From contig CM038465.1 of assembly GCA_021464415.1 (NCBI GenBank), forward strand, positions 24,707,839 to 24,771,838: 64,000 bases of DNA, written 5' to 3'. The notes under the pieces were generated by a model, which saw only the letters and a list, made by a program, of their open reading frames with translations, did not search any database and had not been told where the DNA came from. Both the position numbers and the translations under genes were made by a program. The DNA comes from Lonicera japonica. Taxonomy: Eukaryota; Streptophyta; Magnoliopsida; Dipsacales; Caprifoliaceae. Shown here piece after piece: positions 1 to 11,530 of this stretch; positions within the stretch are counted from its first letter, which is position 1; each line of letters starts with the position of its first letter.

Positions 1-230
1 TGATGGTCAATTAATGAATTGTAACAATGACGTCAATTGATTGTAATAATGCGACAAATTAGTTATAGCAGTTTCATAAATGAGTTGTATATATGCAATA
101 TATTATTTGTTTATATAATAATATACACGTGTTTAATAATTCTACAATATGAGCATAATATTATGCACATGGATATTTTACACGTATATAGAGAATATAT
201 TCCCTCTTTTTATTTTAATAAAAATAAAAG
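1..230. other. AT-rich intergenic DNA
   Basis: There is no coding signal. The stretch is AT-rich with short TA runs, and nothing further is recognised in it. Confidence 0.5.
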
Positions 231-244
231 CATGTTCATTTTTG

Positions 245-500
245 GGATAAATAAACTATTTTTTTATATAAAAATTTATAAAGATAGATTATCTATATGA
301 TGAGTAAATTATTACCACAAAATTTCATAAATAATTTTAATCTAAAATGGGTTAAATGATCATCAAAATTTCAACGGCTAAAAATATACATATATCCAAC
401 ATTTTATAACACTCAATTTTAGATAAATTTATCGATAAAATTTGGTTAAAATAATCTACTAAATTTTTATAAAAAGACAAAATCTAGCTACCCCTTCAAA
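245..500. mobile_element. Degenerate copy of hairpin MITE (MULE-type family)
   Basis: This segment is a diverged copy of the hairpin element at 61553-61942. Shared blocks occur in the same order: a run resembling GATGATCTATA..ATGAGTA, then ATGATCATCAAAA, then AACGGCTAAAAATATACAT (AACGGTCGAAAATGTACAT in the other copy), then a loop side matching CACTCAATTTTAGAT. The arms are weakly complementary, so the copy is old. It ends about 300 bp upstream of the pirin TATA box. Family membership is read from the sequence. The MULE label comes from the target duplication of the better copy. Confidence 0.6.
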
Positions 501-795
501 TAGGTGTCACTTGTTTTCTTTTTTTATAAATTAAAGATAAATATCTTCTTCATAACCTAACTATACATCATACAAAAAAAATTAATTTATAAAAAAAGGC
601 CACCCATTTAGACTTAAATAATATACAAAACACTTTAATACATGGTCAGATCTATATACAAGTTAGACCAATTATATTTATTTTTTGAACACAACAGTTT
701 GACCAATAATTTTATAAATAAAAATTAAACATTGTTATAAAGTTTTTTAATGTGCCATAAGTCAGGGGGCATACTTGTGTATATATATATACATC

Positions 796-802
796 TATAA
801 AA
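796..802 (+). promoter_or_regulatory. TATA box of the pirin-like gene
   Basis: TATAAAA lies 53 bp upstream of the first ATG (855). A start site about 30 bp downstream would give a 5' leader of roughly 25-30 nt. An alternating TA stretch (779-791) sits just before it. Confidence 0.55.
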
Positions 803-854
803 GCTAAGACAGGGAGACATACAAAGAGTAGACAAAGGAGAAAAGCTGATTCAT

Positions 855-3109
855 ATGAGAGCTATAAGTACTCATAGATCAATATTCAACAATTTATTCA
901 AAACAATCAATAATATTACCAGAATTGCCCCTTTTGAAGTTAGAAGAATAATCATGTCTGCATCATCAGATCACCAAGTCTCTGGTTTCGATAGACCCAG
1001 ATTGGTTGTCAAGAAGGTCTTGGCCAAACCTCAGAGTGAAGGAGATGGTGCTGTTGTTAGAAGAAGCATTGGAAGGTACATAATTTTCTTATTAAATCTC
1101 TCTCCTTCTATGGGTTTTATTCGCTTCGAGTTTTTGTTCGTTCCTGGAATTTGAAATTAGTAAATTCATGTTATAGTCTATTATTGAACCATAAGGTAAC
1201 GAGATTCAAACTTTTCACGTGAAATTACTATTTTCGATTTCTGGAATGAACAAAAACTGAAACCGGATTAGCAATTGAATTGATGTATAAGATTACTTTT
1301 GGGTTTGAGTTTTCTCTATGTATGTATGTGTTTGTTTTGGTTTATCAATTTATCAATTTGGAATTGTGGGTTCTTCTTTTCTTTTAATTTCCTGATTACT
1401 AATCATCTGGGTATTGATATAATGATTTACTTTGGGTACTAAATTGGGGAATTTTGATACACAGGTCCGAATTGAAGTATTTGGATCCATTTCTCATGTT
1501 GGATGAATTTGCAGGTACAATATATATATATATATATATATATGATAAAAAAAATACCCTTACTTTGGAATTGGGTTTTGATTTTGTGAAAAATAAATTT
1601 TACATCAAGAACTTCTCTTTTGTCTTCTCTCTGTTTTCACTTGCAGTTTCACCTCCTGCTGGATTTCCTGACCATCCACACAGAGGTTTATTAAACTTCC
1701 CCTCTGTTTCAATTTTTGTTTGATAATAATATATATTTTTTTAATTATAATTGGGTTGTGTTAATTGGTAACGGATTGGTTTTGAGTCGGGTCTTAACGA
1801 ATGTATTTTTTTTTTTTTTTTTTACCTCCAATAAAACATGACCGAATAAGTTATCGGGTAATATTATATAAATCCGCCTCGTGTCATGATTTTGAGAAGC
1901 CTGATTATGTGTGATTTGATTGTTTGTTTTAACAGGGTTTGAGACTGTTACGTACATGTTACAGGTACACATTTTTAGCTGTACACAACTGTTTGATAAA
2001 TTGACTCAGAGAAAGATAGTTTAATTGGTAAATTGCATTAGAAACTGAACTTGAAATATCTTGCCTTTTTTAGGGAGCTTTTACTCATAAAGATTTTACT
2101 GGGCATAAGGGTACAATCAGAGCTGGGGATGTGCAGGTACATATACTTTTTTTTAATTGACAATTGCTGTTGCCAGAGTATAAATTGCTATTGCCAGAGC
2201 AATGTATTGTTCTTGAGGCATAATGTACAAGCATATATTCTGGCAATAGCTACTTTTCATCAACCAAAATTTGTACCTAAGTTATCAAATTGGACTTGTA
2301 TCATTTGGGAGTCAACTTGGTTCACCCCCAAATCATCTTTGATCATTTGTTGATCTTGTTTAATTGCCAATTTTCTGCAGTGGATGACAGCAGGTAAAGG
2401 GATAATTCACTCTGAAATGCCTGCCGGAGAAGGAACTCAAACTGGTTTGCAGCTATGGATTAATCTTTCCTCCCAGGATAAAATGTAAGATATATTTATA
2501 TACGCGATAAGATGTCCTTATAAAGGAGAATTAGGGTTGTCGTTAAAAACGCATAAGATGAATGGTGATATTAATATTTCTCAAATGTAATTCGAACATC
2601 TTAAATACTTTTTTAGGGTCGAGCCGAGGTATCAAGAATTATTGAGCAAGGACATCAAAAGGGCAGAAAGAGACGGTGTTGAGGTCCGAATTATAGCAGG
2701 GGAATCAATGGGGGTTCAGTCACCCGTGTACACCCGAACTCCAACAATGTACCTCGATTTCACTCTAAAACCGAAAGCCCAAATGCATCAAAGCATCCCC
2801 GAATCTTGGAACTCGTTTGTTTACTTGATCCAAGGAGAAGGGTGTTTTGGCTCGCCAAATTCATCCCCTATAACTGCTCACCATGTCATGGTGTTGGGTG
2901 CCGGAGATGGTCTAAGTGTATGGAACAAGTCGTCCGAGCCATTGAGATTCGTGTTGATCGGAGGGCAGCCGTTGAACGAGCCGGTTGTCCAGTATGGGCC
3001 TTTTGTGATGAACACACAAGCTGAAATTGATCAAACTATTAAGGATTATCAATATTCCAAGAACGGATTTGAAATGGCCAAATCTTGGAGATCTCAATCA
3101 ATGGGCTAA
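855..3109 (+). CDS. PRN: Pirin-like protein (iron-binding cupin), seven exons, 332 aa
   Basis: Exons join at GT-AG sites in frame: 855-1075, 1465-1514, 1647-1685, 1936-1964, 2074-2136, 2381-2484 and 2617-3109 (TAA). The total is 999 nt. The product has the two-cupin pirin layout: N-terminal pirin domain at about residues 50-165 and C-terminal domain at about 205-310. The expected iron ligands are present: His100 and His102 in DHPHRGFETVTY, and His144 and Glu146 in GIIHSEMPAG. The C-terminal half carries SPVYTRTPTMYLDFTLKP and ends FEMAKSWRSQ, both typical of plant pirins. Plant pirins are nuclear or cytosolic regulators (Arabidopsis PRN1 binds the G-protein alpha subunit), and some pirins have quercetinase activity. 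Family members are about 290 aa. The first ATG adds a 33-residue basic leader before a second in-frame Met (954), which would give 299 aa. The leader could be an organelle-targeting peptide. The gene looks intact. Confidence 0.93.
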
Positions 3110-3174
3110 AACCATAATCCATCAACCCCAAGAGGGGAACAAAGAAGAGAAAAAAATGAAAAACTTTTAGTAGA

Positions 3175-3180
3175 AATAAA
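3175..3180 (+). terminator. Candidate poly(A) signal of the pirin-like gene
   Basis: AATAAA lies 66 bp after the stop codon, followed by a T-rich stretch. This fits a plant near-upstream element, but other A-rich signals occur nearby. Confidence 0.35.
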
Positions 3181-4010
3181 GGTCACCATTTTTTTCCTAT
3201 CACTATCTGTCTCTATCTAGTATCTACCACAATACAAGCAACCAAAGTGGATGTGAAAAGAAAGAAAAAGAAAACAGCTTCTAGAAGCTTCAAAATCATG
3301 ATGGGTCGGTTTATCCTGGTTAATCTTTTTTTATATGATGAATTTTTTTCCTTTTTTTTTGTTTGTTAAATATGGGTATTTTCATTTTCAACTTTTGGTG
3401 ATTCTTAATGATTCAGCATTTGCATTTTTTTTTTTCTTATTTTATTAGTTGCCTGCCTTGTTGAAATTGTATCTTCTTATGGGAATTGATTGCTAGTGGT
3501 TGTGGGAAGTAGTGGTGGGTTGACCTTTTGTAATATTTGGTGATTTAGGACTCTTAATCATGCACAAATGTGGATGACTACTCTCCACCAAGAATGTAAT
3601 TGCTACAACCACTTGCAAATTCAAAGCTTTCAGTAGTTGGTCACAATATATATTTTTATTTGGGGCAATGATTGAGGATCCTTAATTTGCTCACACCACA
3701 ATGTTCTCCATTCTTTTATTTACTCTTTCTTAAATTACTAGTCTCATTTTTTTTGAATCTCTAATTGATTGATAGTTTAAAAAATTAATATACCAAAACT
3801 AATAATAAAAAATCGAAGTTGTGTTAAGAAACTTCAATTCTATGGTTTAGATATGCAGTTGAACCAACAAGTTCCAAAACCAATATTTAGATATGAAAAT
3901 TGAGTTTGGAATTTGTATAGAATCCTAATTCTTTCAATCCTAACTAGAATTTTGCACACACTCGATACATGTGAAGTGTAGATAGAAATAATTTCATGGA
4001 AGAAGACTTA
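3181..4010. other. Intergenic: pirin 3' flank
   Basis: The stretch contains T-rich tracts and no open frame with coding character. The first few hundred bases may belong to the pirin 3' UTR. No other feature is seen. Confidence 0.4.
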
Positions 4011-4014
4011 AAAA

Positions 4015-4110
4015 ATTAGTAAGTGACCTAGCGGTTGAATGTCCTAACCCTTACAAGTACAAGGGTTCAAAACTTGTTGATTAAACAAGTAATATAATTT
4101 TATTTTATTT
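4015..4110 (+). mobile_element. tRNA-derived SINE fragment
   Basis: An A-box-like GACCTAGCGGTTGAATG is followed about 35 bp later by a B-box-like GGGTTCAAAACTT, then a T-rich tail. This is the spacing of a Pol III promoter in plant tRNA-derived SINEs. The fragment is decayed. Confidence 0.45.
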
Positions 4111-4239
4111 TGAAATTAAAGCACAAAAAAGTAAAATCTTAAGATGAAAAACCTAACACGACTTTAAAACAACAAAATTACTTCTGACTTTATATAATAA
4201 TAGATTCCGCCGAATGAATTCATAAAAGAGTTGGAGAAT

Positions 4240-4470
4240 TCAAAAACAGTGTCTTATTGAATTCAACTCAAGTGCACAAATACACTCGTGCACGCTCTCT
4301 CACACACACACACGTAGACACTGCACAACAATTTGTTTTTCTCTCAAACGCTAATTTTCTCTCCACCGACTCTCTGTCACTCACGCACAAAAAGTATATA
4401 AAGAAAAGAAGAAGAAGAAGAAGAATAATTTTGAAGCAATAAATTTAGAATTCTAATGCATAAAGAAGTC
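4240..4470. repeat. CA/CT-rich dispersed repeat, copy 1
   Basis: A CACA/CTCT-rich block ends in TTTTGAAGCAATAAATT and then a GAATTC-like element. The same order occurs at 21160-21560 inside the bHLH gene. A short GAA run (about 4407-4423) is included. Confidence 0.5.
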
Positions 4471-4592
4471 TAAATGCATGAAAAAAATAAAAAGAAAAAA
4501 GTGAGGGGCATGTGCACCCCTTAGGCACATGCTACCTGACAATTTTAGCAATAATAGTCCACGGGCATTCTTCACCCAAAAGTAATTTAATA

Positions 4593-4873
4593 CTCCATCT
4601 GTTTCAATTTGTCATATTTTAAAAAATTAAAAATTAAAAAGACATAATAATTATTTAAAGAGAAAATATTTATTTCCGAAAATGCCCTTTACTTTTCTCT
4701 TAATAAAAAAAAGTGGCAGGACCCACAATAAAAAAGGTGGTGAGAGCTTAAAAAATAATATTGAAAATAATAAAAAGTGTTCTAATTAATTCCTTGCTAA
4801 ATAGAAAAAGTGGACAATTATTTTGGGACATTCAAAAATAAAATAATGGACAATTAAATTGGGACAAAGGGAG
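4593..4873. mobile_element. Stowaway-type MITE
   Basis: The left end CTCCATCTGTTTCAATTTG, preceded by TA, pairs with a right end complementary to CTCCCTTTGTCCCAATTTAA. The length is 281 bp, with the usual internal AGTGGCAGGACCCAC-type segment of Stowaway elements. The right TA target duplication is mutated (TC). There is no coding capacity, and mobility would need a Tc1/mariner transposase supplied from elsewhere. Confidence 0.75.
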
Positions 4874-4879
4874 TCGTAT

Positions 4880-6711
4880 ATATATAAAATAAAATGAGTG
4901 AGAAGAAATCTCTCTTTAACTCCGTGTATTTATATTTATTGTACTAATATTTTTTTGAAGCAATTTATTACATTAATTTTAATAAGGCTTTAATATTTTA
5001 TTTCTTTTGTATGAGTCTTGCACTTCTTAATTCTATCACCAAAATTATACATATGTCCTTATTTATTGAACTAAATTTCTAATATTATTGTTTAGTAACA
5101 GTCCTTCAATCTATTTTTTCGTTTTTATAAAACTCCTACACTTTAAAAAAACAGTTATATATATTTAACTTATACACTTTAAAATAGAAAATGTATATTG
5201 CGCGGGTTAAAAAACTAGTAATAATGATAATAAGGTAAGATAAAAAGTAAAAGTGAAAGAACCTTTAAAACACTTGATTGCCATTCTCACTACCTCAGGT
5301 GTCTCATTTTCTCATATTTCGCACTAGTTTTGTCTTAAAAGGCAAAAATCTTTTTTCTCTTTATAATATCCGCCGCATAATATTTGCTATATATTAAAGT
5401 ACTAGTTATAGTGCATGTCAACTATTTTGATGATTGATAAATGCGTGAAAAAATTAATGATAGTTACCTTTGAAAATGAGGTAAAATATTTTGCGTGAGA
5501 ATATTTTTTGCAAAAAAAAATAAAATCAACGAATAATATTTTTTAGAAATAAGACCCTAAATATCATTATCATTCTGGAATAAGAGAATGCTTATCAATT
5601 GTGTTTTTAAAATAAGAGTTTTCATATATTGTAAACTCAACTTTGCACAAAATTATATTTTGTGCAAACTTAACTTTATAATTAAAAAAAATTAATGCAA
5701 ATTTATTTTTCATGATCTGTTTATATTTTTTTTAACAAGTATATTTTATATTTCATTCATAAAACTTTAAAACAACGTCAAATAAATACAAATATATAGT
5801 AACATTTTAGAAAATAAGTAGTGCAAACTTAACTTTGCATAATTTCAAAAAAAAAATATTATTTGAATTTTATTAATAAATAGGTTTTAAATAAGTAATT
5901 TGTTAAAATTATTCTAAAGTACTATTAATTAAATACTTATTTATAATAATATGCTAAAAAACATATATTGCAAACTTAATTTTGCCCAATTCCATAAAAA
6001 AATACAATTTAAAAATCTACTGTAAAGTTAATTTTGCATCCCTTAATTTACAAAAATATTATTCTCTAATTCTTTCGTAGAAATTTTTTTCAAATAAGTT
6101 CTATTTTTCAATATCCCATGAATATTATGATTTGAAGATAAACATATATACCTAATAAAAATTGAAAATAAAACCGTGGAAAATATTATTTTTTTACCTT
6201 AGGAATATTGATATTTCTTGATTTTTTTTCCTAATTCACCCCAGCGCTATGTTTTGGTGTAGTAAATTTATTTTTTATATAAATTATAAATGATAGAATT
6301 CAAAATTCCATCATTTAAAATTTTGTCAATTGTAATTTCTCATGTTTGGACCTCTTGTATGTAGAGTTTTGAAAATGAAATGAATTACAATATCACTTGT
6401 TTTAATTTAGAATTTGGAAAATGGCATCTCATACCACAAAATTTTAAGTCGGAATTTTTAAAAGACAAAATATAGCAAATTTATCGTGTGTAAAATTTCT
6501 TCACTAATTTTACCAAACAATAGACTTCCAGTTTTCCGCATTTCAGCTCTCAACTTTTTCTCAAATCATAAGTTTTCTTTTCTCCATCTAAACACAGGGT
6601 TAGAATTTAGCAAATTAGTCCCCAATATTTTAAGGATCTCTTTACTCAAACCCATCGCATTTATCAAATTAGTTAATAGCCCAATTTTTTAGGATTTAAC
6701 CCAATTATTTT
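4880..6711. other. AT-rich intergenic DNA with old repeat debris
   Basis: No gene is seen. The sequence CGCGGGTTAAAAAACTAG followed by T at 5201-5218 resembles a decayed Helitron 3' end. Short diverged repeats of the type CAAACTTAACTTTGCA recur between about 5620 and 6040 (for example at 5660, 5824, 5970 and 6013). Nothing else is recognised. Confidence 0.35.
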
Positions 6712-8336
6712 TGTTGACCTTAAAGTCAATTAATCTTATTTTGATAATTACAATAAGTTAATAAAGTGTTATTTAACTCGGTTGTTCCAATGATGATAGC
6801 CATTTTTACTGATATATCTTCCGACTAAGTGTAACTTCAAACCGAAGCAAATCTCACACAAGCTTTACAAACGCCTCTACTCATAAGAAATGAACTCAAG
6901 TGATATACATGTGCTATACAAAGCCAAGAAAAGATCTAGATCATCAAGCAAGTGAAGATATGTACAAGAATGATCTCCGCATGTTCTACAAGTTATCAAA
7001 ACCAAGAAAGGATCAAGAACATCAAACAAGTAAAGATACGCACAAGAAAATCAAGCATCACAAAGACTCGAATTATCATTAAATTGAGTGAGTGCTTAGA
7101 TTTTATGTAAAGATACTTTATTGATCAAATCCCTATAGCTCAAACATATTCTTGCATCTTTTAAAGATTGATTCAAATTAGCTTGAAATTAAATTTATTT
7201 GCAAAACATCATTTTACAAAAATCGAGTTTCAAAATAAATTCATATTAATTTTAAATGATCATATTTTAAGCTATAATAAAAATAGGTATCTTAGAAACA
7301 TATCTTTGAGGTTTAAAAATCATTAGAATTTTATTTGGAACTAAATTGTTAAATTGCAAAAATATTTTTATTTTACATTTAAATTTCGCTCAATTTTTGC
7401 CCAGTTTTGATCTAACGGTAAGATGGAGGCCTTCTCGAACTCCGATCATTTTAAAAATTTTACAGTAGTTAGACAACATCTCCTAGCAATTTTGACTAAA
7501 ATTTGAGCATGATCCAACAGTCTAATTGGGAGAAATTAACAAAACAATTTTAAATGTTTTTGTCAAAACTAGCTGTTGGAAAGTTTGAAAATGTATACCT
7601 TGGAGCCAAAACCTCTCTTAATCATCCCCAACGGCCATATGGTTTTGCAAGCTATATATATGATGTCTTAGACATGTTTTAACACACTTGAATTATTCTA
7701 CAAATTTATTTTACATATATACAAAGTTATTCAAGTATTCAATTCATCTTATTGATCAAATTCTTCATTTTTGAGCTATATACTTTGATCGATTTTGATA
7801 TCTCTTAGTGTGAGCTTCATTTGTATTTTGTTATACACAAGAGAGATATTGTACATTGGTGTTAGCCACCAAAACTTATTCAAATCATATTTGTGAGAGG
7901 TGTATCTCATAGAATAGCAAGAGGAATTTCTTATGAGAGTATTGATGGTGTTTCAATACTTGTAAGAGTGTGTGAGAAGAATACACTTGTAGAGGTTTGA
8001 TCTTCACCTGGAAGAAGATCGGTTATAGTGGAAATTCTCGGGGAACTAACCGAGCGCGGAGTAGGGGGAACAAGCCGAACCGTGTGGACGAAAAATCTTC
8101 GACTTCAAATTGGTTCAATCTTTCTTACTCAATCTCTTTATTTATTTGTTATATTAATTGATTGAAGTTGCTTATATTATTGCTTATTCTTGGGATTGAT
8201 TATTTAATTGATTGTTTTCCTTGATAAACTTATTTAACTAAGTTGCTTTGCTTAAATATTTTAAAAATATTTTTATTCCGCATTAAGTTTTTAAAAACCC
8301 TATTCACCCCCCCTCTAGGGTATTTTTCGACCTACA
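6712..8336 (+). mobile_element. Solo LTR, copia (SIRE-like), 1625 bp
   Basis: The segment starts TGTTGACC, ends CGACCTACA, and is flanked by the perfect 5-bp direct repeat ATTTT (6707-6711 and 8337-8341). Near its right end is TATTCACCCCCCCTCTAGGG, a signature I associate with SIRE-type copia LTRs. The downstream flank resembles neither gag nor a true primer binding site, so this is a solo LTR and not the 5' LTR of a full element. The sense direction follows from the position of the CCCCCCCTCTAGGG block at the 3' end. Confidence 0.8.
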
Positions 8337-8341
8337 ATTTT

Positions 8342-8924
8342 GGTTTTAGCCCAAATTCGAAAATAACTTTTTCTTTATAATATTCTAATATTTTTAAGAC
8401 AAATCTAACTAAATTATTCTTAATGAATGATAAAATTAATAATAAATATTTATCACATCTAATAATGTTTATCCTTAGCTCTAATACAATTAATAATATA
8501 TATCTCTATTAAGATTCTTTTTTAAATTAGTTAAATAACAATTCATACAAATGAATTAAAGGCTACATATCTCTCTACAAATTGTTATCCACCTATTTAT
8601 GGAGGTTTTGAAGATTGACCCTTAATTCTAGTGGCGAATACTTTCCATTACGAAGAGAAATATAGCAGTAAAAAAAATTTATTTATAGTAACAATCATTA
8701 ACGTCAAAGTCTAATATCCATGGCGAAATATGAGATCTACAAAAAGTCCAATGTAGATTATGTGTTGTTGCGATAATTCAATAGATGATTCAAGGAACCA
8801 TTTGGTACACAAATAATGATTTGTTAGAACGTTTATTCTAAGGTTAGTTAATTCTTTCTTTCTACTCTTTTGAACCCCTCTATCTGCATTTATTCATATT
8901 CAACTTTCTTGATCTTAATACTTT
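8342..8924. other. Intergenic DNA
   Basis: AT-rich stretch with no gene or clear repeat recognised. Confidence 0.4.
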
Positions 8925-9250
8925 TAATATGATTGTTTTTTAATTCTACTGTATAATGTCTTTTTTAATATGACTATATTTTTAGTTTGAGTTATGTAAT
9001 GTCATTTTAATTTTACTGGGGAATTTTTTTTAATATGACTGTATTTTTAATTTTACTTGTTTAATGCTTTTTTTTTAATTTATATGTAATATTTACTACT
9101 AATGTGACTTTTAGATACCTCAAGTTTTAATGTTTGATATTTTAATATGACTATGTTTCTAATTTTACTTGTTTAATCTCTTTTTAATATGATTGTATTT
9201 TTAATTTTACTTGTATGTAATATTTATGTCTAATATGTCTTGTAGATGCC
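8925..9250 (+). repeat. Degenerate AT-rich repeat, unit like TTTTTAATATGACTGTATTT
   Basis: The phrase TTTTTAATATGA(C/T)TGTATTTTTAA followed by TTTTACTTGT recurs several times, about 40-130 bp apart, with varied spacing. It looks like an old, decayed tandem or clustered repeat. Confidence 0.5.
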
Positions 9251-9649
9251 CCACATTTTTGATATTTTGTATTTATTGCAAGTCAACTTCTTAATTTTTT
9301 TTAGTATATATTTATCCTAAGGTAATTAACAATTACCAAAAGTTATCACTTGTAATTCATATTTACAAAATGTCAAATTTGAAACTTTAAAAATTGAATT
9401 TATAACCATAAAAATTCCTAAAAGATATATATATTCTAGCAACAACTAAATAAAATTTAAAGTGAATAATAAATTTTAATCTAGACAATTAAAAAAGGAT
9501 AAGATAGGAAAAACATAAAAGAAAAAAAACACAATAAAACATTTATAAAATATATATTTAGTAATTATCCACTTCTTTGGGCCAACGCATATAAATTTAG
9601 TTAGAAAAATATTATTATTAAATTAGTTTTAACATTGTGTTTTTGAATA
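9251..9649. other. Intergenic DNA
   Basis: AT-rich stretch with no recognisable feature. Confidence 0.4.
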
Positions 9650-9716
9650 ACTTGCACTTAGAGGGATTCGAACACAAGAACCTTGTAAACCATTGGGCCA
9701 CCCCATAGGATTTGAA
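9650..9716 (-). mobile_element. tRNA-derived SINE head
   Basis: On the minus strand, an A box TGGCCCAATGG is followed by a B box GTTCGAATCCC at tRNA-like spacing. Both match the Pol III consensus well. No cloverleaf with an acceptor stem is apparent, so a functional tRNA gene is unlikely. Confidence 0.55.
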
Positions 9717-11025
9717 TAATGTATTAGGTGAAAGTACATTATGTTTTCTATATAACACAATTCTCTAACTAAAGATACAAAATTTATTTGACAAATAAAA
9801 TTACGCTAGCTAGTTCTTGTGCTGTTAGTTTTTAGAGTTTAATTTATTTATCTAATACATAGGCAAATTCAATTAAAAGAATACTTATAGAATATGAAAA
9901 ATATGAAAATTATGAAAATTATTTTTATGTCTGAATACCTTGTAAGAGAATAATACAATTTTAGTGAATTATATTGTGTATTAAAATACTAAAATTTGTT
10001 ATATATTTCTAAGATTAAAGCTACACAACTATTTGTGTTATACATATTGCAAAAATTATAATACAAATAGAATATGTAATTGTAAGAGAATGAATACCTT
10101 GTAATAGATGTTTTGTTGTTTATACTAGAAAGCTACATATATTCTCTACATTTTTTTAATATACATATATCTTGTAGCTTAATTTAATAAAAACTAAGAA
10201 AGAGTATAGTAATTTTATGACTGACTTATTAAAAAATATATATATAAATAGTTGCACAACCATAAAATATACTTAAAAGTAACAGTGGGTATTGGTTAAT
10301 TGTTTTTTGACACACTATTTTCTTTAAATTTTATTTTACTTAAATTCTTTCTTGATGCATTAATTTGACTTTTTTTTTTCTTTGGTCTTTGTCAAAGAAT
10401 ATCCGAGCCAGTTGCTAGTTACCAGAATATTTTTACAATTACCGGGACTTAACTTGAAAAGCTCCCAGTTGAAAATTGAACTAAATTCATATATCATCAA
10501 CAGAACTAACATTAAAAATAGCACAACATATCTAATCATCAACAATACTAAAAATCAAAATGTATGTGTCAAATAATATCAAACATTTATGTAAAATAAT
10601 TTTTTCTATAGGTCGACGGTTCATTTAATAAACTTAAATATATAATTAAAACTAAAACTTTAGATGAAAACAATGAATTCACTATCATGTCTGGTATATA
10701 AATTACAAAATCTATTTAATCAATAAAACCAAAAGTAAATATCACCTTATAATTCACCTAATTTGTAACTTATCCTTACCTAATTTGTAAATTTATCTCG
10801 GATTTGACCACTTTACAAATTAATCAACAATTTTCTTCAAATTTACCACTTGGAGGGAAACAAACAAAAGTTAATAATTATTACTTTCAGCATTCGTGTA
10901 GGAAAATTAATATTTAAATAAAATTTACCAAACTTGCCTTCGTCTTCTTCATTTAATTAAAAATAAACATTTATCATCCGAAAATTTGTTGGTGTAATCA
11001 AAGTACAATTCTCTCTTTTTAGTCA
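9717..11025. other. Intergenic DNA
   Basis: AT-rich stretch. The short open frames here have no coding character and no family resemblance. Confidence 0.4.
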
Positions 11026-11520
11026 GTGTGGGTCGAATTGCTCACGAGCAAATATATTTTAAATTATGTAATTTCAAGCATTCATATAAGTACTGTTATT
11101 ATTAACTTATATGGAATGAAAACTTCTGCGCATTATTGGTTGCACCTGTGGAATCTTCCTATTCATCCCGCCTTATTTTCAAATGTTTGGTTTGAATTTG
11201 ATCGGATCAAATACAACTTAATTAGCACGTTTTACCTCTTTGTACCACTAATAAACGCATATCTGCCCTTGACAAATCAAACCCAATATTATTATCTTTC
11301 TTTCCACGAAGCCTGGTGCTCCTCTCACTCTCCAATTCACAGGGCTGCAGAGGTCAAGTTTTTAGGGATTTACCGGAAGGTTTGGTCGGAGAAGCCACTG
11401 CAAGGAGGATTAAATACCTCAATTATTGGATTAGACGTTGAAGCAATGAAATCAATGAAACTCGCTTCCAAAACAATCGATAGCTTGATCTTTTCGAGCA
11501 TTGGGAAATTTAGAGGTTGA
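11026..11520 (+). other. Unrecognised 164-codon open frame, doubtful gene
   Basis: The frame runs without a stop for 495 nt and is locally less AT-rich than its surroundings, especially at 11300-11520. The last 25 codons (from ATG 11446, MKSMKLASKTIDSLIFSSIG) look like a small separate start, followed by TGA and then 'TTAGGGTTTC', a sequence common near plant transcribed ends. No domain or family is recognised. It could be a gene relic or an exon of something lost. Confidence 0.15.
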
Positions 11521-11530
11521 AACTATTGAT

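Noticed and set aside
2806..3097. Overlapping frames on both strands within pirin exon 7
   Set aside because: Shadows of the pirin coding frame; the pirin frame carries the conserved motifs.
4257..4442. Small basic-protein gene (61 codons)
   Set aside because: The frame is read through CA/CT and GAA microsatellites, and the same sequence recurs as a repeat at 21160-21560.
8337..8352. Primer binding site showing a full-length copia element after 8336
   Set aside because: ATTTTGGTTTTAGCCC is only a partial match and starts with the target duplication. No gag follows, so the solo LTR reading is preferred.
9650..9716. tRNA gene on the minus strand
   Set aside because: A and B boxes are good, but I could not fold an acceptor stem or anticodon arm around them. 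A SINE head fits better.
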